This document shows, in pieces, positions 28,205 through 38,358 of a DNA stretch of 64,000 bases. The notes beneath the pieces were generated by a model. It was given only the letters and a program-made list of their open reading frames with translations. It was not told where the DNA came from and searched no databases. Source of the DNA: Deltaproteobacteria bacterium (GTDB lineage Bacteria > Desulfobacterota > Desulfobulbia > Desulfobulbales > Desulfurivibrionaceae); the NCBI GenBank assembly GCA_013349285.1, contig DUZU01000002.1, positions 44,641-108,640 of the forward strand. The letters run 5' to 3'. Each line of letters begins with the position of its first letter. Position 1 is the stretch's first letter. The translations under genes and the position numbers were made by a program.

Positions 28205-28531
28205 ATCATCTCCCCCAAAATGGATGCTCAGGGCAAACAGGTGAATATCTAATTAGTTACTTTATAACCCAAAAAAAGAACTGATTAACTTAAACGGAAT
28301 AGCGCGGCTTTGCAAGAAAAGGGCGTTGATTAAACATGAAAATAATAACTTTCCACAGTCGAGATGATCACAGATAACAAATCACTATTTGCCCATAACT
28401 GATTTTAGCCCTATAATTTCTTACAGACAGCCTTTATCATACTTTGAAAAAGTAAGCTCAAGATCATGCGCCGGCTGTAGGCAAAACAGCTTTTTTTATT
28501 GGGCAACCCCACGGAAACAGGTGTGATTTTT
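28205..28531. other. Divergent ispH / DUF2156 spacer (327 bp)
   Basis: AT-rich, no gene seen. A weak minus-strand box pair for ispH (TTAATC, 16 bases, TATAAA) lies near 28260-28290. A short stem GCTGT / ACAGC followed by seven T at 28474-28497 could act as an attenuator for the rightward gene, but the stem is only five pairs. Confidence 0.45.
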
Positions 28532-29437
28532 ATGGAACTCCATCCCCTTTGTCTTGCCGATCGTAACAAAATAAACAGTTATCTCAAAAAATTTCCGCCG
28601 GTTATCTCGGAGCTGACCTTTACCAATCTTTTTGCCTGGCGCAAGAGCCGGGAGATCTTGTGGAGCGAGCTTGCCGACACCCTGTTCTTTTTCACCAGAG
28701 ATCAAGACGGCCTGATCCTGCTCGGCAACCCGATCGGCCCGGCGCCGTTGTCGTCGCTGATCAACCGGATCGATTCGCCCCTTGTCGGCATCGACCGCTT
28801 TCCGCAGAGCCAACTGAAGACTGTTGACCGACACCAGGCAGAAATCAGCCAAGATCGCAACAACGCCGATTACGTTTACAGAGTCGACAATCTTGCCTTG
28901 TTAGCCGGAAAATCCTTTATCAAAAAACGTAACCACGTCAACAAATGTCTGAAAAATTATAACTGTGAGTATGCAATAATCTCTTCGGACAATATAGATC
29001 AATGCCGCCGGATGCAAATAGATTGGTGCGCCGTGCGCGAATGCGGGATCAACCCGGGCCTATGCGATGAATACCAGGCGATCAACGAGGTCTTTGACCA
29101 TTATGAGCAACTCGAGCTCATCGGCGGCGCGATCAGCATCGACAACCGGGTGATGGCCTTTACCATAGGCGAGGCGCTCAATCCGACCACCGCGGTCTGC
29201 CATTTTGAAAAGGCCATGCCCGAGATTGACGGTCTGGGCCAGTTGATCAACCAATGGTTCAGCAAATACAGCCTGAACGGCTTCACATACGTAAATCGGG
29301 AACAGGACTTGGGGATTGCCGGCTTGCGAAAGGCCAAGGAGAGTTATTGCCCGGACCATCTGGTGGAAAAAGTAAAGATATCATTCACCACCAACCGAAG
29401 GGCAAAGGAAAACAAGCTCATCCGATGCGCCGAATAG
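28532..29437 (+). CDS. DUF2156 domain protein (phosphatidylglycerol lysyltransferase C-terminal-like, GNAT fold)
   Basis: About 301 aa from the ATG at 28532, which has AGGTG eight bases upstream; the frame is open further to a TTG at 28499. The family is marked by the start ISELTFTNLFAWR, the KKRNHVNKCLKNY block, ALNPTTAVCHFEKAMPEIDG and the final YVNREQDLGIAGLRKAKESY. DUF2156 has two tandem GNAT folds and is related to the aminoacyl-phosphatidylglycerol synthases MprF/LysX2. No membrane segments are present here, so a soluble acyl or aminoacyl transferase of unknown substrate is most likely. Confidence 0.85.
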   Translation: MELHPLCLADRNKINSYLKKFPPVISELTFTNLFAWRKSREILWSELADTLFFFTRDQDGLILLGNPIGPAPLSSLINRIDSPLVGIDRFPQSQLKTVDRHQAEISQDRNNADYVYRVDNLALLAGKSFIKKRNHVNKCLKNYNCEYAIISSDNIDQCRRMQIDWCAVRECGINPGLCDEYQAINEVFDHYEQLELIGGAISIDNRVMAFTIGEALNPTTAVCHFEKAMPEIDGLGQLINQWFSKYSLNGFTYVNREQDLGIAGLRKAKESYCPDHLVEKVKISFTTNRRAKENKLIRCAE

Positions 29438-29458
29438 CTCCCCCCTGCCCCGCAGTTT

Positions 29459-31861
29459 TTATTTTTTGGCGGTCTCTTCCAGCAACAAGGCCAGCGCCTG
29501 CTTTATATCCTGCACATAGTGGAAGTTGATATCGTTCTTGACGTTATCGGCGATCTCCACCACATCCTTTTCATTGCGATAGGGCAGAACAATATCGGTG
29601 AGTTGAGCCCGAACCGCGGCCAGCACCTTTTCCTTGATGCCGCCCACGGCCAGCACATCGCCGCGCAGGGTAATCTCGCCGGTCATCGCCATATCCTTGC
29701 GCACCGTCTTGCCGGTTAACAACGAGGTGAGCGAGGTGACCATGGCCACCCCGGCCGATGGGCCGTCCTTGGGGATCGCCCCTTCGGGAACATGGACATG
29801 AATATCAATCTTGCCAAAAAGATCTTCCTGGATATTAAGCTCCCGGGCATGGGCCCTGATATAGGTCAGGGCGGCGGTGGCCGACTCCTTCATCACCTCA
29901 CCGAGCTTACCGGTCATGGTGAGTCCCCCCTTCCCTTTCATCTGGGCGGATTCGATAAAAAGAAGAACCCCGCCTACCGGCGTCCAGGCAAGGCCGGTGG
30001 CCAACCCCGGCCCCCAGGTCCGGGCGGTGGTCTCTGAAAAAAACTGAATCGGCCCCAGATATTTATCAAGATTATCAGGGGTAACAACCGCCTTGCCGCT
30101 CTTGCCGGTAACGATATCTTTGGCCACGCCCCGGCAGATGGCGGCCAGCCTGCGCTCAAGGTTTCTGACCCCGGCCTCCCTGGTGTAGGAGCGGATCACC
30201 CCGCGAATGGCCTCGTCACTTATCTCCAGGTCATCCCCGGTCAGGCCGTGGGCCTCCATCTCCTTGGCCAGCAGATGGCGCCGGGCGATATTGAGTTTTT
30301 CCTCCTCGGTGTAGCCGGAGAGTTCGATCACCTCCATCCGATCCCTCAATGGCCCGGGAATACTGTCGAGAATATTGGCGGTAGTGATAAACATGACCTT
30401 GGAAAGGTCGAATTCGATCTCCAGATAATGATCGGCAAAGCTGAAATTCTGCTCGGGATCAAGGACCTCCAAAAGGGCGGAGGAAGGATCACCCCGAAAA
30501 TCGGCGCCCAGCTTGTCCACCTCATCGAGCATGAACAACGGATTGTTGGAGCCGGCCTTTTTCAGGCTTTGGATAATCCGGCCGGGCAAGGCGCCGATGT
30601 AGGTCCGCCGATGGCCGCGGATCTCGGCCTCGTCCCGGACCCCGCCCAGGGAAATCCGCACGAACTTTCGATCCATGCAGCGGGCAATGGACTGGCCGAG
30701 GGATGTTTTACCCACGCCGGGCGGCCCGACAAAACAGAGAATCGGCCCATGCATATCCTGCTTGAGTTTGCGCACCGCCAGAAATTCGACAATCCTCTTT
30801 TTAATCTCTTTAAGGCCGTAATGGTCCTCATCAAGAATCTTCTGAGCCCGTTCGATATCAAGGGAATCCTTGGTGGTGACCTTCCAGGGCAGATCCAGAA
30901 TCCAGTCCAGATAGGTTCGTGACACGGTATATTCCGGGGAGGACGGCGAAATCCGGCCGAGGCGGTCCAACTCCTTTGTCGCTGTCTTTTGCGCCTCTTC
31001 GGTCAAGTCCGCCTCTGCCAGCCTTTGCTTCAACTCGGTGAGATCGAGATTCTCCTGATCTTCGCCCAACTCCTTGCGGATGGCATTGAGCTGTTGCCGC
31101 AACACGAATTCCCGCTGTTTGCTGTCGGTATCCTCCTTGATGTTCTTCTGGATCTCCTGGCTCAACTCAACCGTGTCCAACCGCTTATTAAGCTCCCGGG
31201 CGGTTCGGTGCAACAGGGGTTTTATTTCCTCAAGCTCAAGAATGGCCTGCTCATCCTCCTGGGGCAGATTAAGCTGGGAGGCGATCAGGTAGGCGATATA
31301 AAAGGGGTTTTCAAGGGAATCGATGGTCATCAATAGTTCGGCCGGCAAAAAGACCAGCTCGGCCATTTTCTTAAACTGGGTCTGCAGATTAAGGATCAGG
31401 GCTTCGATCTCCCGATCCTCCTCGACAATCATGGGAATTACCGAAACCCGGGCGGTGATGTAAGGTTTTTCCTGAACAAATTCATCAAGCTTAAGTTTTT
31501 TGACGGCACTGACCAGAACATGATAGGTGTCGTTCTGCGCCTTTACCAGCTTATGGATATAGCCAAGCACACCGACCGTATAGACGTGAGCCGCTTCAAC
31601 CGCCTGCTCGGTTTCCTGTTCGTTTTTTTTATGGGTGACGATGGCAAGCAAACGGTCGCCGAGCACCGCTTTATCAATCAGCTTCTTGGACCCTTCATGG
31701 CTGATCTGTAAAGGGAAACCCATGCCCGGAAAAAACACGAAACCATGCAGGGGCAGCACCGGCAATATCTCCGGCACCGGCAATTCCGCCGGATTCACCC
31801 GCTGTTCGATTCTATTGTCCGTGGAATCCTGCTCTTTACCCTTCTTTCCTAAAATCCCCAT
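29459..31861 (-). CDS. lon: ATP-dependent Lon protease
   Basis: About 800 aa. The LON substrate-binding N domain starts near [17 protein letters not shown] coiled coil precedes the AAA+ module with [13 protein letters not shown] and the Walker [10 protein letters not shown]. The C-terminal protease has [11 protein letters not shown] with the catalytic Ser and the downstream Lys of the Ser-Lys dyad in [11 protein letters not shown] chose the ATG at 31861, which has a CAGGT ribosome site, rather than the upstream TTG at 31888. Lon degrades misfolded and regulatory proteins. The small heat-shock gene lies immediately upstream. Confidence 0.96.
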   Translation of the reverse strand: MGILGKKGKEQDSTDNRIEQRVNPAELPVPEILPVLPLHGFVFFPGMGFPLQISHEGSKKLIDKAVLGDRLLAIVTHKKNEQETEQAVEAAHVYTVGVLGYIHKLVKAQNDTYHVLVSAVKKLKLDEFVQEKPYITARVSVIPMIVEEDREIEALILNLQTQFKKMAELVFLPAELLMTIDSLENPFYIAYLIASQLNLPQEDEQAILELEEIKPLLHRTARELNKRLDTVELSQEIQKNIKEDTDSKQREFVLRQQLNAIRKELGEDQENLDLTELKQRLAEADLTEEAQKTATKELDRLGRISPSSPEYTVSRTYLDWILDLPWKVTTKDSLDIERAQKILDEDHYGLKEIKKRIVEFLAVRKLKQDMHGPILCFVGPPGVGKTSLGQSIARCMDRKFVRISLGGVRDEAEIRGHRRTYIGALPGRIIQSLKKAGSNNPLFMLDEVDKLGADFRGDPSSALLEVLDPEQNFSFADHYLEIEFDLSKVMFITTANILDSIPGPLRDRMEVIELSGYTEEEKLNIARRHLLAKEMEAHGLTGDDLEISDEAIRGVIRSYTREAGVRNLERRLAAICRGVAKDIVTGKSGKAVVTPDNLDKYLGPIQFFSETTARTWGPGLATGLAWTPVGGVLLFIESAQMKGKGGLTMTGKLGEVMKESATAALTYIRAHARELNIQEDLFGKIDIHVHVPEGAIPKDGPSAGVAMVTSLTSLLTGKTVRKDMAMTGEITLRGDVLAVGGIKEKVLAAVRAQLTDIVLPYRNEKDVVEIADNVKNDINFHYVQDIKQALALLLEETAKK

Positions 31862-31918
31862 CTCGATACCTGCCTGGTTGATTATCAATCATTAGGTTAC
31901 TCTGTTTGTTCACAGGAT

Positions 31919-32341
31919 CTAAGTGATTTGAATCTTGAGTTTGCCTTTTCTATGCAACAGAGGCATTGTAACCACCAGAAAACCATGATGATATTCAGAC
32001 GTGGTCCTGGCGACATCAATGGCCTTGGGCAGTAGAATTTTTCTTTCGAAATAAGCCCGTTCGATCTCAAGTTGATGAATACAGGAAACCTTTTCCGGAG
32101 CAGGATATTTGCGGACGCCGGACACGGTTAGCGCCGTGTCTTCGGCCAAAATCGATATTTTATCCGGATCAACCCCGGAAACATCTATATAAACGTAAAT
32201 CTCCGAGGTGGTCTCATAAACATCCGCGGCCGGAAACCAACTGCCGGACTGCAGGATCGGATCCATCCGCTGCAGAGTCATGTTGCGGATCATCCGGCCG
32301 AGATGTTTTTCCAGATTACGGTTTTTATCATATTGATCCAT
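31919..32341 (-). CDS. Small heat-shock protein (Hsp20/alpha-crystallin)
   Basis: A 140-aa protein with an alpha-crystallin domain (about residues 38-135): VYETTSEIYVYIDVSGVDPD, LTVSGVRKYP, YFERKILLPKAID and a terminal VVTMPLLHRKGKLKIQI with the usual C-terminal strand. Members hold unfolding proteins in a refoldable state without ATP. A strong GGAGGGG ribosome site precedes the ATG. It is 57 bases upstream of lon on the same strand, and the two may be coexpressed in heat stress. No CIRCE element is seen. Confidence 0.9.
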   Translation of the reverse strand: MDQYDKNRNLEKHLGRMIRNMTLQRMDPILQSGSWFPAADVYETTSEIYVYIDVSGVDPDKISILAEDTALTVSGVRKYPAPEKVSCIHQLEIERAYFERKILLPKAIDVARTTSEYHHGFLVVTMPLLHRKGKLKIQIT

Positions 32342-32387
32342 CTTCCCCTCCGCTGAAACTTATCAAAAACAAGAAAAAAAGGATGCA

Positions 32388-32410
32388 CTTGATAACTAAA
32401 TCTCATCAAG
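32388..32410. promoter_or_regulatory. Inverted repeat upstream of hsp20
   Basis: The arms CTTGAT and ATCAAG are separated by 11 bases, about 45-70 bases upstream of the hsp20 start. A second pair, AACTTATC (32357) and GATAAGTT (32413), partly surrounds it. This may be an operator or chance. Confidence 0.25.
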
Positions 32411-32467
32411 CCGATAAGTTAAACAAAAAACCAAGATATGGTCAGGCAATATCAAGAAATAATATTG

Positions 32468-33178
32468 CTAGCCAACCCGTTGCCACGCTCCTTCCCGGTA
32501 AAGATAATGAGGCTTGAATCGCGATTTATAATTCATGGCGGCCACCTCCTCGATCCAATAACCAAGATAAAGATTTTTGATCTCCAACCGCAAGGCCAAA
32601 TCAAGGAGATAGAGAATATTAAAGGTGCCGAGGCTTCGTCTTTCGCAGTCGGGATCATGATAAAAATAAACGGCGCTTAGAAAATCTTGGCCGACATCAA
32701 TTATTGATACCCCAAGCAGACGGCCATCCTTGCGAAAAGTTATCTCCATGGTGTTGGTCATGACATTGATAAAAAAACCGCTGTAATAATCTATGGCCTG
32801 GCTGCCTCGACCGGGATAACGACCTTCAAGAAATTTATCGCATAACCCGAGCTTTTCCGAGGAAACCTGCAGGGGAGCGATGGAAATCTCAAGATCCTGG
32901 TTCCGTTTCCAGATCCGCTGCATGTTCTTGCTGCGGCAGAACTCGGAAGGATTCAGACGAATGGGAACACAGGCCCGACATTGCCGGCAGGCCATGGAAT
33001 AGAGGACATTACCGTTGCGCCGAAATCCTACTTCAAAAAAAGAGGCCAGCAGCTCATCGCCGATCTTATCGAAATAGCCTTGATGATAAACCGCGGTCCG
33101 ATCCAGGCCATAAGGACATTCAATGGCAACATCGTGAAAATATCGGGAATAGGCGCGGATTATCTGTTGAGCTTCCAT
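32468..33178 (-). CDS. bpt: Aspartate/glutamate leucyltransferase (bacterial N-degron transferase, Bpt/Ate family)
   Basis: A 236-aa protein with the N-terminal ATE cysteine set Cys21 (in ECPYGLD), Cys64, Cys67 and Cys70 (in ACRQCRACVPIR). It ends in the C-terminal GNAT-like domain with SAVYFYHDPD and LGYWIEEV followed by MNYKSRFKPHY. Bacterial members attach Leu to N-terminal Asp/Glu so that ClpS-ClpAP degrades the protein. A closely related arginyltransferase reaction is possible. The four cysteines may bind an Fe-S cluster, as in Ate1. It is next to namZ and close to lon. Confidence 0.9.
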   Translation of the reverse strand: MEAQQIIRAYSRYFHDVAIECPYGLDRTAVYHQGYFDKIGDELLASFFEVGFRRNGNVLYSMACRQCRACVPIRLNPSEFCRSKNMQRIWKRNQDLEISIAPLQVSSEKLGLCDKFLEGRYPGRGSQAIDYYSGFFINVMTNTMEITFRKDGRLLGVSIIDVGQDFLSAVYFYHDPDCERRSLGTFNILYLLDLALRLEIKNLYLGYWIEEVAAMNYKSRFKPHYLYREGAWQRVG

Positions 33179-33225
33179 GTCTGCACAAATACCCTTGGCA
33201 AAAAAGGCGTAATCCCCTGTGACGG

Positions 33226-34392
33226 TTAATAAATAAAATAATTGCGGCGAATCTCTTTAAATCTATCTATATCATCGCGCCAACCCGCTTCAATGTCAAG
33301 CAGATCACCGCCTTCGGCCAGCCGGCCCCTAAGCTTGCTATCGCCGAGGATCAGATCCAGGGGAACCCGTTGATATTCATACTCATAGGGCGGCTTTTTC
33401 AAGGCAAAGTCATCGGGATATAACGTCATGGCGGCCTGGAGCAGAGCCAGGGTGGTCCGGTAGGGCAAAAATTGCTGCGGATCAGTCACATGGAGCTGGA
33501 ACCCACGACAGGTTTGGCCGGCCCATTTATTGGAGGTCGGTTCAAAGGCCAGCGGCCTCAAGAAACAACCGGGCAACGGCACCCGGCTGATCGAGGCAAG
33601 AATCTCATCATGGTCCCAGAAAGGCGCGCCAAACAGCTCAAAGGGCAACGAGGTGCCGCGCCCCTCCGAGATATTGGTTCCTTCCCAGATGACCTGCCCC
33701 GGATAGACCAGGGCGGTGATCGGCAGAGGCATATTGGGAGATGGAAAAACCCAGGGCAGACCGGTCTCCGCATACAGCATGGACCGCTGCCAGCCTTGGG
33801 CGCCGATCACCTCGAGGTCGGCGCCGAGCTGGTACTCTTGATTGATCAACAGGGCCAGCTCGCCAAAGGTAAGACCGTGCCGCATGGGCAAGGGAAAAAG
33901 ACCGACAAAGGATTTGCAGTCGGCTTGCAGCAGGTTGCCCTCAACCTTTTCGCCGCCGATGGGGTTGGGCCGGTCCAGGACGATCACTTTTTTGCCGAAG
34001 CGGGCGGCTTCCTCAAGGCAATAGGCCAGGGTATAAAGAAAGGTGTAGACCCTGGTGCCGACATCGACGATATCAACGAGCAACACGTCAAAATGATCAT
34101 ACATCGCGGCAGTGGGCCGCCGCACCTCGCCATACAAAGAAAACACCGGCAGGCCGCTGACCGAATCGACAATATGGTCGGACTCGATCATGTTGTCCTG
34201 TTTTTCCGCAAAAAAACCATGCTGGGGGGTAAAGAGACAGGTTAATTGGCCGGGGAAGGCTTCCATAACCAAGTCCCGGCTGTGGCGAAATCTGCGGTCG
34301 GTTGAGGCCTGGTTGCATAGCAGGGCCAGACGTTTGCCGGCAAGAGAGGAGAGAGGTTGAGCTACAAGTTGTTCAATACCAAGGCTGACCAT
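33226..34392 (-). CDS. namZ: DUF1343 exo-beta-N-acetylmuramidase (NamZ family)
   Basis: A 388-aa protein of the DUF1343 family: LALLCNQAS, LFTPQHGFF, the LLVDIVDVGTRVYTFLYT core with conserved Asp residues, VIVLDRPNPIGG, and WEGTNISEGRGTSLPFELFGAP. The Bacillus member NamZ removes N-acetylmuramic acid from non-reducing ends of peptidoglycan fragments. No signal peptide is seen, so it may act on cytoplasmic muropeptides, or the export signal may be unusual. It precedes bpt by 47 bases on the same strand. The AmpG-like permease at 43563 could supply substrate (inference). Confidence 0.85.
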   Translation of the reverse strand: MVSLGIEQLVAQPLSSLAGKRLALLCNQASTDRRFRHSRDLVMEAFPGQLTCLFTPQHGFFAEKQDNMIESDHIVDSVSGLPVFSLYGEVRRPTAAMYDHFDVLLVDIVDVGTRVYTFLYTLAYCLEEAARFGKKVIVLDRPNPIGGEKVEGNLLQADCKSFVGLFPLPMRHGLTFGELALLINQEYQLGADLEVIGAQGWQRSMLYAETGLPWVFPSPNMPLPITALVYPGQVIWEGTNISEGRGTSLPFELFGAPFWDHDEILASISRVPLPGCFLRPLAFEPTSNKWAGQTCRGFQLHVTDPQQFLPYRTTLALLQAAMTLYPDDFALKKPPYEYEYQRVPLDLILGDSKLRGRLAEGGDLLDIEAGWRDDIDRFKEIRRNYFIY

Positions 34393-34605
34393 ATATCACC
34401 GCACCAACGAATATTTCGAAAATTAAGAATATCCCTGCGCCTCAACTGACAAAAAAAATCATTTTTATTTGCACTTTGCATCGGGATGATTAGTTTAATA
34501 CACTTAAAATCATCTAAAATATAAACAAATGAAACAGCTAAACGCACGAAATATAAATAAAACGTGTTGTTGTTTTTCTAAAATTTTCTTATCCGGGATA
34601 AAATA

Positions 34606-35358
34606 ATGAAGATAGCAATCAGCGGTAAAGGCGGCGTCGGCAAAACCACGATCATGGCCATGCTGGCCAGACACCTGCAGAAACAAGGCAAAGAGGTGCT
34701 GGTCATCGATGCCGATCCCAGTCCCCATATGGCGCAGAGCATCGGCATTGAGGAGGTGGAGCGGATCATTCCCATTGCCGACATGAAGGAGATGCTGGTG
34801 GAACGCTCCGGCAAGGTGGAGGGCTCGCCCTTTTACAATATCAATCCCCAGGTGGATGACCTGCTCGCCAAATTCATTGTCGAACACAACGGCATCAAAC
34901 TGATGGTGCTCGGCGCCATTCAGACCGCCAAGGGCGGCTGCGCCTGCCCGGAAAGCAACGTCTTGAAACGGCTGCTCACCAAACTGCTCCTGTCGCCTTC
35001 CCAGGTGGTGCTGTTAGACATGGAGGCGGGAGTCGAACATCTCGGCCGGGGCACCATCGCCGGGGTTGATCACCTGCTGATCGTGGTTATCCCCTCCAGA
35101 TCAGGGGTGAGGACCGCGCTCAAGGTAAAAAAGCTGGCCGAGGAATCGGGAATCCCTTCCATTTCGTTCGTCGGCAATATGATCATTGATGACGAAGATC
35201 GAAAATTTCTCACCGATGCTCTCGGCACCGCGCCCATTGCCTTTTTTCCGGAGTCGGCGGCGATCAAGAAAACCGAGCGGTCCGGCCAACCGGTGATCAG
35301 TGTACTCTCCGAGGTCGAAGAGGCCACCGGCGCAATCATGAGCCGTCTCAAAATCTAA
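34606..35358 (+). CDS. cooC: CooC-type nickel-insertion ATPase (CODH maturation)
   Basis: A 250-aa MinD/SIMIBI ATPase. The deviant Walker A SGKGGVGKTT is at 6-15, followed by VIDADPSPH. The CAC pair Cys112/Cys114 in KGGCACPES is the metal-binding motif at the dimer interface of CooC. The switch LLDMEAGVEHLGRG matches CooC rather than Soj/ParA. CooC inserts Ni into the C-cluster of carbon monoxide dehydrogenase. No CODH or acetyl-CoA synthase gene is in the window, so this is a solitary copy. The ribosome site is weak. Confidence 0.85.
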   Translation: MKIAISGKGGVGKTTIMAMLARHLQKQGKEVLVIDADPSPHMAQSIGIEEVERIIPIADMKEMLVERSGKVEGSPFYNINPQVDDLLAKFIVEHNGIKLMVLGAIQTAKGGCACPESNVLKRLLTKLLLSPSQVVLLDMEAGVEHLGRGTIAGVDHLLIVVIPSRSGVRTALKVKKLAEESGIPSISFVGNMIIDDEDRKFLTDALGTAPIAFFPESAAIKKTERSGQPVISVLSEVEEATGAIMSRLKI

Positions 35359-35434
35359 TCTAATTACACCAGGTTCGGCTGAATTGTGGAGAGTACCGAG
35401 GTGAGCGGCATCAACCATGTATAAATCTGGGTTG

Positions 35435-35513
35435 TTAACCACGAAGTTCACGAAGAGCACGAAGCTGTTGCTAATCGATTTTTCTTCGTGGCCTTCGTGA
35501 ACTTCGTGGTTTA
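35435..35513. repeat. Long inverted repeat with direct sub-repeats
   Basis: Two 30-nt arms, nearly identical as reverse complements (about 27 of 30), flank a 19-nt loop. Each arm is made of short CACGAAG/TTCACGAAG units. The structure lies in the spacer between convergent cooC and the zinc-ribbon gene. It resembles the intergenic CCACGAAG-type repeats common in environmental bacteria (recollection, not a search). It could also work as a terminator-like hairpin. Confidence 0.75.
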
Positions 35514-35527
35514 AAACAATGTTTAGA

Positions 35528-35554
35528 TTACCGGCTGAAAGTCGATGCTAATCA
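35528..35554 (+). repeat. Copy 1 of a 27-nt shared spacer sequence
   Basis: Starts with TTACCGGCTGAAA and ends with TAATCA. It matches 37747-37773 in 24 of 27 positions. Both copies sit just before the 3' end of a minus-strand gene and just after an inverted-repeat element. Confidence 0.6.
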
Positions 35555-35573
35555 AAAAATCTAAAGACAGCCA

Positions 35574-36092
35574 TCAGGCAAAACAAAGACCGCAATCAGG
35601 ACAGGTGGAGGTGGTTGTTTCAAAAACAGCACCGCAGGCGGGACAAAGCGCCTCGCCGGCGTCCTGGTCGTACACCCCGTCAAGATGATCAGCGCCATGG
35701 CTTTCCAGGGCCGTGGTCCGTCGATATTCCGCCTGCAGAATCGCCATGGCCTCGGCCGCATCCTCGCGTCGCACATTGAGATAATACTTGGGCGCGCAGC
35801 ACCCTTTGCCGCAGGAACTCTCATCGCCGCTGATCAGGCTCTCGATAAATTCCGCCTTGAAAAGATCGGCCAGATGCCTGACATCGACCAACGAAGCCTG
35901 GTGCACAGGAACAATATCGTCAGCAGCCGTAAGCCCGCCTCCGAACTCACTCCGCCGTCTCCGCCTGGCATCCTCGAGGTCAAGAATCTGACGACCGGTG
36001 AGCAGTTCCACCTGGCAGGCGGCGCAGATCTTGATCTCGGCCCGATATTCATCCCTGCACTGCGGGCAATATTTCAAATCCGGCTCAATCAT
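35574..36092 (-). CDS. Double zinc-ribbon protein of unknown function
   Basis: A 172-aa protein with a zinc ribbon at each end: KYCPQCRDEYRAEIKICAAC near residue 7, and LCPACGAVF with STCPDCGLCF at the C terminus. A middle section has HLADLFKAEFIESLISGD, a cysteine group SSCGKGCCAP and YYLNVRREDAAEAMAILQ. That section resembles the DUF2007 fold (a putative signal-transducing domain) in its periodic strand-helix pattern. I do not recognise the exact family. AGAGGTT lies about 10 bases before the ATG. It follows hslU by 24 bases and may be the last gene of the xerC-hslV-hslU transcript. Confidence 0.72.
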   Translation of the reverse strand: MIEPDLKYCPQCRDEYRAEIKICAACQVELLTGRQILDLEDARRRRRSEFGGGLTAADDIVPVHQASLVDVRHLADLFKAEFIESLISGDESSCGKGCCAPKYYLNVRREDAAEAMAILQAEYRRTTALESHGADHLDGVYDQDAGEALCPACGAVFETTTSTCPDCGLCFA

Positions 36093-36116
36093 AGCTTATT
36101 AACCTCTAACTTACTT

Positions 36117-37514
<1,398 letters not shown>

Positions 37515-37602
37515 CTACAATTAACCTCAAGAACGATTTAACTTGCTTAGTTATAAAAATTGCTGAGCTCCATCAAATTTCAGCCAGCTTGAGTAAAGTC
37601 CC

Positions 37603-37704
37603 GGGGGAGCGGCTTCAGCCGCGAACAATGGTTAACTATTTACAATTTACAATACGGTGTTAGGCCATCAGGTAATTTTTTTCGCGAATAAATTCGCTCC
37701 CACC
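37603..37704. repeat. Pair of REP-like palindromes in opposite orientation
   Basis: Unit 1 at 37603-37625 contains GGGAGCGGCTTCAGCCGCGAA. Unit 2 at 37681-37704, read on the minus strand, contains GGGAGCGAATTTATTCGCGAA. Each has its own short hairpin (GCGGCT/AGCCGC; GCGAAT/ATTCGC), and the flanks GGGAG and GCGAA are conserved while the stem changes with compensating bases. This is how REP/BIME elements behave. The two copies face each other across 55 bases inside the hslV-hslU spacer. Confidence 0.75.
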
Positions 37705-37730
37705 AAAAAACAGTCCCAATCAAGATTCAT

Positions 37731-37760
37731 ATTTCAGCCATTTTTTTTACCGGCTGAAAT
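37731..37760. repeat. Hairpin ATTTCAGCC / GGCTGAAAT near hslV end
   Basis: A nine-base perfect stem with a 12-base T-rich loop, overlapping copy 2 of the shared spacer sequence. It could act as a partial terminator after hslV. Confidence 0.45.
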
Positions 37761-37773
37761 TCAATGGTAATCA
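37747..37773 (+). repeat. Copy 2 of the 27-nt shared spacer sequence
   Basis: Matches 35528-35554 in 24 of 27 positions, and lies 17 bases before the 3' end of hslV. The two copies are about 2.2 kb apart in the same orientation and flank the hslU and zinc-ribbon genes. Confidence 0.6.
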
Positions 37774-37789
37774 CATAAAAATCACAACC

Positions 37790-38332
37790 CTACCCTGCCG
37801 ATTCCATCTTTTCCAGGACGATATTATCGTTGGTGTAGATGCAGATGGCCGCGGCAATCTTTAATGACTCTTGGGCGATCTCTGCGGCGGAGAGAGAGCT
37901 GTGGGTAACCAAGGCCTTGGCCGCGGCCTGGGCATAGGGGCCTCCCGAGCCGATGGCCAGAATACCGTCATCCGGCTCGATCACATCCCCGGTGCCGGAG
38001 AGCAGCAACGAGTGTTTCTTGTCGGCCGCCACTAAAAACGCCTCCAGCTTGCGCAGCATTTTATCGGTGCGCCACTCCTTGGCCAACTCCACTGCGGCCC
38101 GCATCAGATTGCCGTCATACTGTTCAAGCTTCTGTTCAAGCTTGTCAAAAAGGGTAAAGGCATCGGCGGTGGCTCCGGCAAAACCGGTGATGACCTTGCC
38201 GTTATAAAGGCGGCGCACCTTTTTCGCGTCATGCTTCATCACGGTATTACCCAGGGAAACCTGGCCGTCACCGGCCACGGCTATCTCACCTTGATGGCGA
38301 ACCGCCAGAATTGTCGTTGATCTGAATTTCAA
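37790..38332 (-). CDS. hslV: ATP-dependent protease subunit HslV
   Basis: A 180-aa proteasome-type peptidase. The active-site Thr6 follows a short MKFRS leader that must be removed. [16 protein letters not shown] and [13 protein letters not shown] are present, as are [14 protein letters not shown] and the C-terminal [14 protein letters not shown]. The start is TTG with an excellent GAGGAGGAG ribosome site. It lies 26 bases after xerC, an order (xerC-hslV-hslU) common in other phyla too. Confidence 0.97.
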   Translation of the reverse strand: MKFRSTTILAVRHQGEIAVAGDGQVSLGNTVMKHDAKKVRRLYNGKVITGFAGATADAFTLFDKLEQKLEQYDGNLMRAAVELAKEWRTDKMLRKLEAFLVAADKKHSLLLSGTGDVIEPDDGILAIGSGGPYAQAAAKALVTHSSLSAAEIAQESLKIAAAICIYTNDNIVLEKMESAG

Positions 38333-38358
38333 AAAAACTCCTCCTCGATAAATTTATC

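Noticed and set aside
28473..28497. Terminator-like stem before the DUF2156 gene
   Set aside because: Only five base pairs. Mentioned in the spacer entry but too weak for a separate call.
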